From positions 221,001 through 285,000 of the forward strand of contig CM068589.1 in assembly GCA_035048485.1 (NCBI GenBank): 64,000 nucleotides of DNA, given 5' to 3'. Source of the DNA: Pteria penguin (taxonomy: Eukaryota; Mollusca; Bivalvia; Pterioida; Pteriidae). A program made the position numbers and the translations under genes. Under the pieces are notes generated by a model. That model was given only the letters and a program-made list of their open reading frames with translations, was not told the origin of the DNA and made no database searches. How positions within the stretch are numbered: the first letter of the stretch is position 1; every line of letters starts with the position of its first letter. Shown here piece after piece: positions 11,814 through 24,364 of this stretch.

Positions 11814-12137
11814 GACCGATTCCGATCATTTTACACAGATTTGACACCTTCTATACTAGAAGGTTACCTACTTCGACTTCTCCATATATAAATACATATG
11901 GAATTTACACGATCTGACTCTTTCTACTGGGTATATGTGACGGGTGTTGCTAGCAAGCAGGAGATGCTCACTCTCCCCGGGCACCTGATCTCACTCCATC
12001 ACAGGGGTTCACATATGCTCTCCAAGTAGACATATTTTGTTATTTTCCATTTGTTTTTCATTTTCACTGATTTTGTATGTCCTCTGGTTTTATGATTTTT
12101 GGACTTGTGCTTTGGATTTATCCATCATCTTTACATT
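11814..12137 (+). repeat. RT-C 3' untranslated tail with conserved core
   Basis: Runs from the RT stop to CATCATCTTTACATT and includes GTGACGGGTGTTGCTAGC and CCCGGGCACCTGATCTCACT at 11937-11992. The tail alone is found at 19036-19357, 30122-30260, 44378-44545 (minus) and 50018-50222 (minus), which defines the element's 3' end. Confidence 0.85.
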
Positions 12138-12480
12138 ACTAAACTTTAAACTAAAATCTACTCGAGTTATACCCTCTGTATTATACCTTCATATCTGAGG
12201 TATTTCTTGTTCAGCATTATTAAAGGTAGCATTTCTCCGCTTAAATAGAACTTCCAAATGAATTGGTCTATTACATTTTCTAACATCTTTACACCTCTAG
12301 GTTCTATTCTATTAATTCAACACAAAGAGGGCATTTTAACATTAATAAGGGTAATGCCAAGAGATACTTTTTTGGCCACCATATGTCGTGCAAGTCTACA
12401 TTAAAATCTTCTGTCAATAGCAATGTATGCAATGTTTAATTAAAAGACATAGAATGAAAATCATGGAATCTCATTTATGT
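12138..12480. other. Spacer, nothing recognised
   Basis: AT-rich sequence between two RT-C-related pieces. No repeat partner or coding frame seen. Confidence 0.4.
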
Positions 12481-12486
12481 CATTAA

Positions 12487-12801
12487 TTGCGAAGGAAGGG
12501 GATGTTGGGTTCAGTATGTCTAAGAAACGTAAACCTTAAAAATCGAAATAATTTCCGACGTAAAATAAAGAAACAGACAGAGAGACAGAACAAACGACTA
12601 TTGGAAGCCGAAATGTATTGGATTAAGCAGTTATTCACACCAGATCCCCTTGGTCCTAATGTCCATTTCAAGGAAATATTTCGTCTAGTTGTTGCATTCT
12701 TGAGTAAATTAATATTCATAAACAACAGTTTTGTGGATCCTTCCAAGTTCAAACGCTTGTCAAGACATCTCTTACAATATAGTAATGAAATAAAGATGTA
12801 G
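12487..12801 (+). pseudogene. C-terminal retroelement fragment (YWIKQL type)
   Basis: The frame contains RLLEAEMYWIKQLFTPDPLG, matching the minus-strand fragment at 1-480. The flanking residues NLKNRNNFRRKIKKQTERQN are basic. It is preceded and followed by unrelated or shifted frames, so it is a decayed piece of an RT-C-type element. Confidence 0.5.
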
Positions 12802-12859
12802 ATAAAGTTAATTAAAATTATGTGCTTGTCTTATGTAAAATGGTGAATATACTATGTAA

Positions 12860-13110
12860 AATTTTTAAATACCAACTTCCCTTTTCTGAGTAGCAACACA
12901 CCTTTCTCTCCCGCATATGGTGTCTTCATTTTACAGCTTATGCGCTATGTCCGGGCATGCTCTAAAGACGAAAATTTCGTCCTGAGAGCGAGGCTTCTTG
13001 CCTCAAAATTACTCTCACAAGGATATATTGACGAACGTTTGAAATTGTCACGGAGGAAGTTCTATGGTCGATGTAGGGATCTAGTGCAATTTCAGATTGT
13101 ATATATATAT
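12860..13110 (+). pseudogene. Diverged RT-C fragment
   Basis: Encodes TNFPFLSSNTPFSPAYGVF, then LRARLLASKLLSQGY and RRKFYGRCRDLV, the thumb-side region seen in 11560-11760. Only this part remains. It lies just before the PLE-A 3' end, in the opposite orientation. Confidence 0.75.
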
Positions 13111-13200
13111 ATATGTAAACAAAATATCAAAGTTCCTTGGTACAGAAAATAAAGATGTAGAAATAGAAATAACTATGAAAATATCACATTTTGCGTTGAT

Positions 13201-13245
13201 TTATTCTGTGAGCGCTTTCGCCGTATGGCTCTTCAGACAGAAAAA
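13201..13245 (-). ncRNA. Type I hammerhead ribozyme motif at the PLE-A 3' end
   Basis: The minus strand reads stem I (TTCTGT), CTGAAGA (consensus CUGANGA), stem II GCC-ATAC-GGC, GAAA, a minimal palindromic stem III A-GCGC-T, C at the cleavage position, then the stem I partner ACAGAA. Six stem I pairs are perfect. Predicted cleavage is between 13210 and 13209. Type I hammerheads with very short stem III are known in Penelope-like elements. This one lies downstream of the PLE-A GIY-YIG region on the same strand. Catalysis is inferred from the fold only. Confidence 0.75.
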
Positions 13246-13325
13246 TGTAATTTAATTTAATTGTAGTTTTTTAAAGATAAACGATGACGTCACGATATTG
13301 TGATGTTGCGCAACAGTTACTTATA

Positions 13326-13801
13326 CAGTTAGGTGCAGTCCTAACCTTACATAAAGTGCACTTCAAGTTAACTTTATGACTGCTTTTCAGGTTTACTTGG
13401 CGACAACAGAGTCAACCTGGAATCAAGTTTAGTAGTAAACTTGATTCCAAGTTTAGTACTAAACTTGATTCCAAGTCTACTCCAAGTGCACTTCAAGTTT
13501 AGTTTACTTTCTATACACATGTAGGTTTACCATATTTTTCTATTAAAACATTTTTTTATATAAAATATGCAATGGTACATAATAAGACAATTATATCGAT
13601 CGTGTTATTCGAAACTGGATAATTGTTATAAACAAACGTGAAAAGTAAACTTGGTGTCACGTGATAGTAAACCTGAAGAATGAATTACTTTGAAGTAAAC
13701 CTGATATCAAGTGCACTTGACTAAACTTTATGGCAAGCTTTCAGGACGAAAAACTAAACTTGAAGTGCACTTTAATGTAAGGTTAGGACTGCACCGAACT
13801 G
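13326..13801. mobile_element. MITE, 476 bp, TA target duplication, inserted in PLE-A
   Basis: Terminal inverted repeats start CAGTTAGGTGCAGTCCTAAC on the left and, read inward from the right, CAGTTCGGTGCAGTCCTAAC. It is flanked by TA at 13324-13325 and 13802-13803. Inside are repeated AAGTGCACTT palindromes and AAGTTTAGTA/TACTAAACTT repeats. TA duplication suggests mobilisation by a Tc1/mariner-type transposase (inference). It interrupts PLE-A coding sequence. Relatives lie at 22756-23245, 31884-32956 and 55569-55881. Confidence 0.85.
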
Positions 13802-13802
13802 T

Positions 13803-14505
13803 AGTTCGGTATAACGTAATTTCGCGTGCGATCATTTCATATTCAAGGATGGTTTGAATAGTTCTATAAAATAATCTTCTTTCCGAAATTCGCTCTGCGT
13901 AGAGTTTCATCGTTATTCCTAACTTTATAAAAAGGGAATGTTTTGAATTCCCTTTCCCGCATTCCTCAAAGTGCTTTAAGCAGGGGGTGTTCCTGATAGA
14001 GGGATCCTTAATTTGCTGTTTGTGGACACGGACCCTGTCTATCAGTCCATTAGTTTGTCCGATATAAAACTCCTTATATGTCGGACAGGTCGCACATTAG
14101 ATAACATTATGAGATCTGCAGTGCATACATTCATTTGGGTGTAATACCTGACCTGAACTGAGTATTTTCTTATCTCCTTCCTCTGTTATCTCACATGTCC
14201 CGCATCTCGGGTCTCCGCATTTTTAACACCTCTCGATCTCAGATTTATCTCTCGTCAGTAGATGTTTTAGACTTGGTGCTTGACGGCGGCTTTTGATGAT
14301 ATGTGATTCCTTCACCAATTGTTTCATGTTATCAGATTGTTCCAAATAGGAAAAAATCTTGTAGTCGAATCAAAGATGTTGTGATTACGTGGATTATGTA
14401 TGATGACGAATGGAATCCTGTCATTTTGGTTTTTGGGGGTTGTCGTTTTCTAGCCAATGCCTTCTTTATTCCTGCTTTGACTAGTTTTTCCGGGTAATGT
14501 TGTCG
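13803..14505 (-). pseudogene. Penelope-like element PLE-A: linker and GIY-YIG endonuclease part
   Basis: Minus strand, several shifted frames. HYPEKLVKAGIKKALA follows the nested RT-B insertion. Next come TRDKSEIER, the Cys motif CGDPRCGTCEITEEG, MHCRSHNVI, then EFYIGQTNGLIDRVRVHKQQ and HFEECGKG. In Penelope-like elements this is the linker, zinc-like Cys motif and GIY-YIG nuclease. A TAA stop falls exactly where the GIY-side Tyr is expected (NVI-stop-CATC). A MITE cuts the end at 13802. It is inactive, but the order of parts supports PLE identity well. Confidence 0.8.
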
Positions 14506-14509
14506 TGTA

Positions 14510-15846
14510 AAAGAAAAAAGAGGAGTTACTGGCTCAGTTATGTGGCAGAAGTCACCATGGAGCTATACAATACATGAATATAAATAATATACCAGAACAT
14601 ATAACACATTACAAAAATATTTGATTGTAGTGCAATTACAATACCGGCTTAGGACGGTCATTTAATTTTACAAAACCCAAACAAATGGTGTGGTTAACCG
14701 GTTTACGGGCCAACCTTCCCACTCACCGTAACAGCAGAACAATCAAAGGACGTACATTTAAAAATGTATAAATAATCCTCCATGTAAAGAACAAGGGTCA
14801 ACAGGTATCGCATATTGAGAGGTCATAACAATATAAACACGTAAGGTATTGTAAAACACATAATTGTATAAAAATATATGCGACATCAACATGATAAACC
14901 GTGCTCTGCCAGTCTGAAAGCGAGCCAAGACCCTAGATCTGTAGCAGTCCCGACTAACAGTCAGAGGGGACGAGGTTCAGGACCATGTCTTCTCTGAAAG
15001 AGGTTTGGACAAGGCCCGTCATATAGTCCCCACCGCCCTGTTAGTCAGCGTGCAACGTTCAAGTAAAAGTCTGCATAAGGCTGTAGAGGGGCCAAATACA
15101 AGACCTATAGTCTTTTTGATGATCTCAATATCATATTGTCTATTTAGAAGACGTTTGACTATTTTATTACATGATAAAATAACGTTATCGAAGCCTTTTA
15201 CTTTCCTTAGTTTATATACGAGATCACCGTAAAAATTAGGATGGGAAATTCCATTGGATACATACTGTTGAAAAGAAAAATTTCCAAATTTAGATAGAAG
15301 TTCTGAATAAGATCTGAAGAATTTGCCGAATGTTTTTCTTAGCTTGTGATATTTGTAACCCTGAATTAAAAGTTTAGTAGTAATTTCTAAATTTCGCTTA
15401 TGAAAGTCCAAAACATCGGTGCAGCCTCTGACAAATCGAACTAATTGAGATATATAGATACCATATGATGGGAGTCGAGGGACATCGCCATCCAAGTAAG
15501 GGAAATTTACAATAGGAAATCCAAAACTCTCACATTTATCATAAATATTAGTATATATTAGGTGGTCGATAATTTTGATGTTTAAATCTAAGAAAGGTGT
15601 AGATTTATCTCTAGTATTAACTTTATCCAATGTGAGCTCTGGTGGATATATTTCTGATATGAATTGTTCGAATTCAGGGTTGTCGATAACCAAAATGTCA
15701 TCCAGATATCTGCAAGTATTATTAAATTTGTCAATGAGGTCAAAACGTTTTGATTTTTAAATAGAAACCATAAAATCCCTCTCATAACAATAAAGAAATA
15801 AATCTGCTATCAGAGGCGCGCAGTTAGTACTCATAGGAATCCCAAC
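14510..15846 (-). mobile_element. RT-B retroelement nested in PLE-A
   Basis: 5'-truncated at VGIPMSTNCAPLIAD and flanked by a 4-bp duplication TGTA (14506-14509 and 15847-15850). Removing it restores PLE-A reading EIYLT-RQHYPEKLV. The minus strand encodes YCYERDFM, a frame change, RYLDDILVIDN (intact YLDD), [47 protein letters not shown] and [15 protein letters not shown] (15019). The 3' tail runs to CTCCTCTTTTTTCTTT. Other copies: 56625-57700, 59210-59480, and the tail only at 17370-17530 (plus) and, diverged, at 29830-30000. It belongs to the same RT class as RT-C. Confidence 0.85.
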
Positions 15847-16750
15847 TGTAAGATATATTTCCAATTCGTTTAAACGCCTGTTTCTTCTTTCGGTATCCGG
15901 GATGATTGTGCATATTCTCCTAGCCAAATTAAAGGGTATGTTTCGTTTTGTGTGAGAAGAGTGACACGATCTAAAATCCAAGTTTGGTGGCTATCTTGTG
16001 TGAGAAGAGTGACACGATCTAAAATCCAAGTTTGGTGGCTATCTGAAGGTTTGCAGTATAGATCGGTTTTTACTTCTTCTTTGTCTTTTACAACGAGAAT
16101 GTCCAGAGACGGAAGTTGCGTCGTGCTGGATTTAATAGTAAACTTAATTGATTCATGTAGGTTGTTGATTGCCGCATGAAATGTTTTCAATTCATTTTCT
16201 GTTCTTATCCAAAAGATGAAGCAATAGTCCAGATATCTCTTCCAATTACTTTTTATATATTGAGCGAAATTGGTATCGAAAAGAGATGGTAACATATTGT
16301 ATAATTTCTCTTCTAAGATTCCCATCACAAAGGTGGCATGTGTTGGGGCCTTTTGGTACCCATTGCAGTTCCTTTTATTTGAAGGTAAAATTGCTCTTAA
16401 AGTAGAAATAGTTATTATCGAGTACTAGTCTTAGACCAGATATAATGAAGTTTGATGGGAAGTGTGTTGGAATGTCGTTGGATATTGTTCAAGCCCAAAT
16501 TTGACGGCTTGTATTCCTAGTTCGTGGGATTGTTGGTATAAAGACTTGTAACATCGAAACTAACAAGTCTAGTATTCGGTGGTACCTTTTCTGGAATATA
16601 ATGGAGGAAATCCATATCATACCTTATAATACTTGACAATTTCTTACACAGAGGTTTAATAAGATGTCCAAAAGATTTCTTAAACGTTGTGTACTGCATG
16701 ATGGTCCAGCAATTATTGGTCTCCATTTTAGGTCCTTTGTTGTGGGAATC
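15847..16750 (-). pseudogene. Penelope-like element PLE-A: reverse transcriptase part
   Basis: Minus strand: KPLCKKLSSII, IPEKVPPNTRLVSFDVTSLY (first catalytic Asp), ATFVMGILEEKLYN, RYLDYCFIFW, NNLHESIKFT, SLDILVVK and RNIPFNLARRICTI. The catalytic YLDD is altered to YLDY. There are several stops and frame changes. A 48-bp tandem duplication (15951-16044) repeats the peptide DSHQTWILDRVTLLTQ. The upstream end meets a (TA)n tract. It continues as the GIY-YIG part at 14505 once RT-B is removed. Confidence 0.85.
15951..16044. repeat. 48-bp tandem duplication within PLE-A
   Basis: Two adjacent identical copies of a 48-bp unit starting TGTGAGAAGAGTGACACG. The length keeps the reading frame (16 codons). 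Confidence 0.9.
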
Positions 16751-16828
16751 TTAATATATGTATATTGGCAAATATGGATATATTCCTGGATTTCCTTGGA
16801 TTTGTGAATCTTTGGAAGGCCATTTGTT

Positions 16829-16931
<103 letters not shown>

Positions 16932-17089
16932 CATTCGTTCACGTGCATTTCTGACACCGGAATTTCAGTTAAACAAGATTTCTTGCATTGAATAGAAAAA
17001 TTTTACTTCGTGTTCTTGTCTCCTTCATGTGTTCAAACATGTATCTTAAAGTATTTACTTCCTCGACTTGAACAGTTGTTTGTTGCAGG

Positions 17090-17290
17090 ACTTTTGCGAC
17101 GGGTGTTGTATGCAACCAGGGGACGCTTACTCCTCCCTGGCATCTGGTGTCACTTCGATTTTATTGGGGTTCGCATTTGTCTGCATATGACACAATACCC
17201 GATATTGTCCTTTTATTCCATGGACTATGAGATATCAGTTTACCCTTGGGTACTTCTTTCACTTCCATCAACTTGATTTTGTGATCAATA
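17090..17290 (+). repeat. Core-bearing repeat, type D
   Basis: Contains GCGACGGGTGTTGTATGC, CAGGGGACGCTTACTCC and TGGCATCTGGTGTCACTTC, a diverged core with different flanks from types A-C. It continues to about 17290 with no further match seen. Confidence 0.55.
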
Positions 17291-17369
17291 ATCTGCATGG
17301 GGGCAGCAAATTATATTGTCAAAGGGTATTCTTACTTAAAGCTTCTATAAATAACTAAGAGAAAAAAAA

Positions 17370-17530
17370 TTGATGTATTTGCCATTTAATTGCACTACAA
17401 TCAAATATTTTTGTAATGTGATATATGTTCTAGTATATTATTTATATTCATGTATTGTATAGCTCTATGGTGACTTCTGCCACATAACTGAGCCAGTAAC
17501 TCCTCTTTTTTCTTTCACATGGAAATGAAC
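17370..17530 (+). repeat. RT-B 3' end fragment, plus orientation
   Basis: Contains GGTGACTTCTGCCACATAAC and CTCCTCTTTTTTCTTTC, the reverse of the tails at 14510 and 56625. No coding remains. Confidence 0.75.
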
Positions 17531-17534
17531 TCTT

Positions 17535-17760
17535 GATTTTGACATGTTTCTTAAGAACTGTTGTGACGGGTGATGCATGCAAACAGGAGACGCTTACTCT
17601 CCCCGGGCACCTGGTCTCACCTCGGAATTTTTCAGTATTTCGGGGTTCACAACAGTTTCTTTTTGAAACTTACACGATTTTGTATCTGTCCTTGGACTTT
17701 GAGAATGATTAACGGTTTGGTACTTCTTCGATATTGATGATTTTGTAAGATAAATAATTT
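17535..17760 (+). repeat. Core-bearing repeat, type B
   Basis: GTGACGGGTGATGCATGCAA, GGAGACGCTTACTC and CCCGGGCACCTGGTCTCACC, then GGGGTTCACAACAG. It is the inverse-orientation twin of 7480-7720, including the flank from TTGATTTTGACATG to CTTCGATATTGAT. Confidence 0.75.
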
Positions 17761-17994
17761 CATAGACAAGTTAAAGTGGTTGTTGTAGCCGATATATGCA
17801 TTTTTAAAATTCTGTCCGCGCATTACGGCTTACCGGAAAGATTCGAGATTTGTCACACTTGTAAATATAAGATTGGCAAACCAGGCAAAGGAAAAGAAAC
17901 AAGATTATACCAATGATATAACCCTAATGGCAAATTATATTTGATCTGGTGCTGTGTCAAGTTGACATTGACAACAACCTACCTGAGAGGAAAT
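17761..17994. other. Spacer, nothing recognised
   Basis: Short AT-rich spacer between the type B repeat and the 45-bp satellite. Confidence 0.4.
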
Positions 17995-19035
17995 CCTTGA
18001 AAGTCAATGGTAAAACGAAATACCTACCACACTGGTTATCTATGGAAGTCAAATGTAATACGACATACCTGCCACACTGGTTATTTATGGAAGTCAAATG
18101 TAATTCGAAATACCTACCACACTGCTTATCTATAGAAGCTAACTGTAATACGACATACCTACCACACTGGTTATCTATGGAAGTAAAATTTAATACGAAA
18201 TACCTACCACACTGGTTACCTATAGAAGTCAAATGTAATACGAAATACCTACCACACTGGTTATCTATGGAAGTCAAATGTAATACGAAATACCTACCAC
18301 ACTGGTTAACTATAGAAGTCAAATGTAATACGAAATATCTACCACACTGCTTATCTATGGAAGCTAACTGTAATACGATATACCTACCACACTAGTTATC
18401 TATGGAAGTCAAATGTAATACGATATACCTACCACACTGCTTATCTATAGAAGTCAAATGTAATACGAAATACCTACCACACTGCTTATCTATAGAAGTA
18501 AAATGTAATACGAAATACCTACCACACCGATTATCTATGGAAGCTAACTGTAATACGATATACCTACCACACTGGTTATCTGTAGAAGTCAAATGTAATA
18601 CGAAATACCTACCACACCGGTTATCTATGGAAGCCAACTGTAATACGACATAAATACCACACTGGTTATCTATGGAAGTCAAATGTAATACGATATACAT
18701 ACCACACTGGTTATCTATGGAAGTCAACTGTAATACGATATACCTACCACACTGGTTATCTATGGAAGTCAAATGTAATACGATATACCTACCACACTGG
18801 TTATCTATGGAAGCCAAGTGTTATACGACATACCTACCACACTGGTTATCTATGGAAGTCAAATGTAATACGACATACCTACCACACCGATTATCTATGG
18901 AAGCCAACTGTAATACGAAATTTCCTCACACACTGGTTATCTATGGAAGTCAAAGGTAATACGATATACCTACCACAGTGGTTATCTATGGAGGTCAAAT
19001 GTTATACGAAATACCTACCACGCCGGTTATCTCTG
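17995..19035. repeat. 45-bp satellite array
   Basis: About 23 copies of a 45-bp unit containing ACCACACTGGTTATCTATGG and AAGTCAAATGTAATACG. The period is a multiple of three, so several frames stay open on both strands. The array ends directly against an RT-C tail. Confidence 0.95.
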
Positions 19036-19357
19036 GAAGCCGATCGAATTTTACACAGATTTGACACCTTCTATACTAGAAGGTTACCTACTTTGACTTC
19101 TCTATAAATAAATACATATGGAATATACACGATTTGACTCTTTCTACTTTGTATATGTGACGGGTGTTGCTAGCAAGTAGGAGATGCTCACTCTCCCCTG
19201 GCACCTGACCTCACTCCGTCATAGAGGTTCACATATGCTCTTCAAGTAGACATGTTTTGTTATTTTCCACTTGTTTTTCATTTTCACTGATTTTGTATGT
19301 CCTCTGGTTTCATGATTTTTAGACTTATGGCTTGGATTTATTAATCATCTTTACACT
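19036..19357 (+). repeat. RT-C 3' tail (5'-truncated copy)
   Basis: Starts at TTTTACACAGATTTGACACC, just downstream of where the RT stop would be, and ends near CATCTTTACACTT. The core is at about 19158-19205 (CCCTGGCACCTGACCTCACT). Confidence 0.8.
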
Positions 19358-19896
19358 TTAAAACCGAAGAAGTGATCGTGAATTGCAGTAACTCAGTTTA
19401 CCTAAACTATTTGTTTCTTACAATGTCCTGCTTCATTACCAGAATAAAGAAAACCCCATAGCGGATTTTTGCCATGTCAAATTTGTTTGGTTTTTTAAAA
19501 TTTTAATAATACCGACAAACATTCTACAAAAAGAGACAAATTGAAGAATCTAGTGTACAATAAACACTATTTCATTAAGAAATATGCAATATGTAAAAAC
19601 ATTGTTGTAGATTTACAATTTAGTATGAGAAATACCACAGTCCCGCCCATGATTGTATAAGCCCTAGAGGATACTTGTTTGTGATAATTTCTCTATTTTC
19701 ATGCAGTCCAGTATGCCAGAGGCTTATTTTTCAAAATTGTTAATACAAATACAGGTGCTTGGTGCAATGTCAATAAATACCACAGCAAAATAAAGAAAAT
19801 ATTTGGTTTTGGGGGGTTTTTTTGTTTTGTTTTGTTTCGGTTTTTTTTTTTTTTCGTTTTTGATTTTGATTTTTTTTTTAACAAAATATCATTTTC

Positions 19897-22800
19897 CTAA
19901 TTATTATTCTTGGATTCACAGATAAAGGGATACAACTGATTACATGTCATATCATTCCACTTGTATTGCCTCGCTTTCCGTAATCCCGCACAATGTTCGT
20001 CTTTGCCATAATTATCAGGTTGTCCAGGAGCCCAATCTGTATATACCACTGTCTGCCTGGTCAAAGGGTCTATCCACTGAGTTTCATTTTTGCTGTTTGT
20101 TAAACGTAGAAGTACTCCAACTATACCTAGCAAAGATTCGAATAAATATTAAGGATTTCTAGTAAATTAACGTTTAAAGTATTTTATTATTTGATTGTAT
20201 AAAATAAATCTATTACTCTTATCCTTATCAATTAGGTTTTCAATATTCATAGATATTGATTTTATAATTCTGTCAAACAAGAAAAGGGAAATCTGGATTA
20301 CAAAAATATAGAATTTTAGAAATAAGTATTGATTCTGAGTTGTTGATGCAGTTATTTTGAGTATTATATTAAATTCTTATGTACTATGTTTGCAACACGC
20401 ATTCCGATTGGTCCAACGTTTCAAAAACTGGAAGGGAATTTAGATTTGTTTTTTTTTTTTGGGGGGGGGGGGGCGTTGCAATGACGTCTCACGTCTACTG
20501 ATAACGTCGTTGGTTGGTTGGTTGATTGGTGTTTTACGTCGCTTTCAACAATATTTCAGTTATATCGCGACATGGAAGCAGGAGGTTACCAACCTCTTAA
20601 ACATAGTGGCGCAACCCTAACCCTAACCCGGGATCATCGTTCAAAACTAGCTTGTGTAAGTGTTTTTCATGCTGGTGTTTTACAAAACCTGATAAGGTAT
20701 CAGCTAACGCCTCGCGGTGAAACTCAATTTCTGATAGGGAATTCGACGATACTGTCAGAGTTTTATAAAACACTAGCATGGTAACCCATAAGTACCTTGA
20801 CCTCAGTTCAGATCTTTTAATATCAAGACAGTGGCACATACTAACAATGTAAATACCATTTTAAAGCAGCAGTATATATATTTACTGCTATCATGAAAAG
20901 AAATCCCTGTAAAGATAAACTGGTATCATACACAACAAGTAGTAAAATGACTATTTGTGGTTTACCTGAGCCAGGTACAGTTGAACTTCTCTCACTTTTT
21001 GAGGCATCCGAAGTTCAACTGCGATGTCGTGTTTAGTACATATACATCATATCCTTGCCATGTGTGCTAAAGTATTTTGTGTATGGTCAAAAGGGAGTAG
21101 GATATGAATAAAATTCATAATTATTTGATATTATCATTTATACGGGAAAATACTACAGTTGATGTTCTAATATTTAACAAGTCTCATTGTTTGTGGTCGA
21201 CTGGTGAATATAATATAATGTAGTATGTTTTATATTGAAAAAGTGATCATTCTAATAGCATTATGATTTAAAAAGGAAAGACGGAAACGGACTCAGCGGT
21301 AATAGAAAAGTCATCACACACGTATCACACAAGAATATGCACATTGAATGTCATCACAAAATATTTTATTACTGTCAATTGAAGTAACAATGGTAATTCT
21401 TTTCCCGTATTTAGCAAATGATAACAGAATTAGAGAATGTTGTTTTTATCATTATGACGTTGTCAGAAATAAGACTAACTGAATGTTATTTATCTTGCTA
21501 TAGCTATGAGATCTCATTTTAATCGTGTAATCTCCTCAAATTACATTTCAGTAATTTCGTAAAGATAACTATATTACTGAGTAGGCCAACATATGTACCT
21601 GTAGCTCTAGTCAGACGTTTAAGGTATTCATTTTCTGCAGCACTGACTGGTAAAGCAAGTTCGCTATTCCATGCCCTGCATTGACTCTAAAATATAGAGA
21701 AACATCAATGCAAAATATTGCTTACAAAAGCCGTATTATGTAGCGAAACAATAAAATAGGTTGGATAAAATCTGGAATTCAGAAAGTAATCCTGATTAAT
21801 TCACAATAGTTCTTACTGAGACCACTACAAGCAAATTACCAGTGTTTTATCTGGAATCTGGATAACGGACATTCAGTGGTAAAATGGGAAAGACAAAGTT
21901 TAAACTGTGAAGAGAATGTATGTGACAATACGTATATGTGAGAAGTAACAGATTCCATTTTACTGTGATAGCCTACTACGCTAAACATTTATGATCAAGA
22001 TAACTGCTATATCCCAATAATAGCTTTTTCTCGATACTAAGGAATATTTCTGGAAAATAAGCATAGCTGCGCTTTGCAAGTTGGTAGAATACAACCTAAT
22101 ATATATAATATATTAAAGGAATCATTAGACAAAAATTAGATAAATACAAGACAAGCCAACCCCCCCCCCCCCCCCCCAATACAAAACAAACAATGCACAT
22201 ACAAAACTAACAAGCAATTAAGAAACTTTAATACAGCATCTAGGAATAATAAGTGTTATGTTGTTAAAGCTTTGTGGTGAGAACATTGGATCGGTATCTC
22301 CTATATTTACATAGTAATAGGTATACAAGTTTTCTTCTATCTATTTAAGTGGGCAAGATTAGCTTTCGAGGGACCTGTAAGTTGCAGGGGTAGTACAGGC
22401 AAGGTGCTCTTATACTGAAAAGGTGGGATGGGACACATGCCTTTGCTTACGCTTTTCAAAGTTGAATACACTAAGTAGTATCAATTACAAAGAACATCCT
22501 TCTCAAATAACATTTGTTGTATTTAACAACACATTTGATATATTCTATAGCATTAAAGTAAGAAATATCCCTGTCACAGGCAAACTTTTGTATTTTTAAA
22601 AGTGTCATCAGACACATTTCAATTCAATGTGAATTCTTCTGAGTAGTGAAATACGGAGGATAAAATTATTTAAGATACATTATGAATCCTATGATAGGTG
22701 TCCAGCTACCTACATAAGTGAAAAGTTTCATTATTCCAAAAATCCTAATGATTTACAGTTGGGTGCAGTCCTAATCTTACATTCAAGTGCACTTGACAAG

Positions 22801-23907
22801 TGCACTTCAAGTTTAGTTTTTCGTCCTTGAAACCAGTCATAAAGTTTAGTCAAGTGCATTTGATATCAAGTTTACTTTAAAGTAATTCCGTCTTCAGGTT
22901 TACTATCACGTGACACCAAGTTTACTTTTCACGTTTGTTTATTACAATTATCCAGTTTCGTATAACACGATAGATATAATTGTCTTATTATGTACAATTG
23001 CATACTTTATATAAAAAAATTGTCTTAATAGAAACATATAGTAAATGTACATGTGTATAGAAAGTAAATTAAACCTGAAGTGCACTTGGAGTAAACTTGG
23101 AATCAAGTTTAGTACTAAACTTGGAATCAAGTTTACTACTAAACTTGACTCCAGGTTTAATCTGTTGTCGCCAAGTAAACATGAAAAGCAGTCATAAAGT
23201 TAACTTGAAGTGCACTTTATGTAAGGTTACGACTGCACCTAACTGTAAGTTTAACTTACTGAAGCATCGTTCCATGTCAATTTGATTCGAGTTTCAATGT
23301 GATAGCACTTTCGAAGATGTTTATACCAACCAACCGGACATTCTGAAATATACTCAAACATATATCCCACATTTTGCAATATTTCGTCGGGTTTGCTAAT
23401 GCTACACAATGTGAAATAAATATACAAATGATACTGAATAAATTGAAAAACATTTAAGAAATATAAGCACATTTGCGTAATAGTCACTTAACATGAAATA
23501 AGAGCAACGACAACGTCACACATACAAACGTCCCTTTAACTCAGGATGCCGACTGTTTGTACAAAATTGTCCTATTCCATATTGCATTGATGTTTTAGCA
23601 TTTAAATAAAATACAACTCTCAAACCAATACTTGGCAGTCTAGGAACTACGTGAATCAAATGTGTCACCAGATATTCGAACTACGCACATCTTGATTTGG
23701 AACAGCGAAATACGGTACCTAGCTGTTGCGATTTTATGACTAGATGAATGCTATGTTTTCCACGACTAAACTGATTTTTGTTTCTGTGCGTTTCTTTTCA
23801 TCAGAGAAAAAAGGGGATTTACTGGCTCAGTTAGGAAATAGGGAATGGCATGCCATTCACGGCATCGAGAAAAGTACTACGAAAAAACACATTTTCTGAC
23901 AAGAAAT

Positions 23908-23956
<49 letters not shown>

Positions 23957-24302
23957 CTTTGCAAACGACATGTCTACCCTATTTTGATGAATTTCAGCAT
24001 TTCACCTCAGTTATATGTATAACTTCGTGAACATCAACGTTTAGCGTGACGTCATGTCACCACCACCGTGAAACATTAATTGCAACTTTGAAATTGGTCT
24101 GCGAAAGAGTTCACATGTCACTTCACCTTGGAGCATTATACACGAGGACTTTATTTTTACATTATTTGCGAGTTTAACTTGTAACAAAAGTGTTACCCCT
24201 GATTTGACAATTTAGATAAACATAAATATGGGTGACCCGTTTTTCTGCCAGTGAACCTAACGTAACAAAAATAGAGTCAACAAAAATATCTCTGCTTTAC
24301 AG

Positions 24303-24364
<62 letters not shown>

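Noticed and set aside
17949..18959. Long frames on both strands with repeats such as LPHWLSMEVKCNT
   Set aside because: Product of the 45-bp satellite; both strands are open because the period is a multiple of three.
20518..20784. 88-codon plus frame in lectin copy 2 intron 3
   Set aside because: Lies within a dispersed repeat and is opened on both strands by chance.
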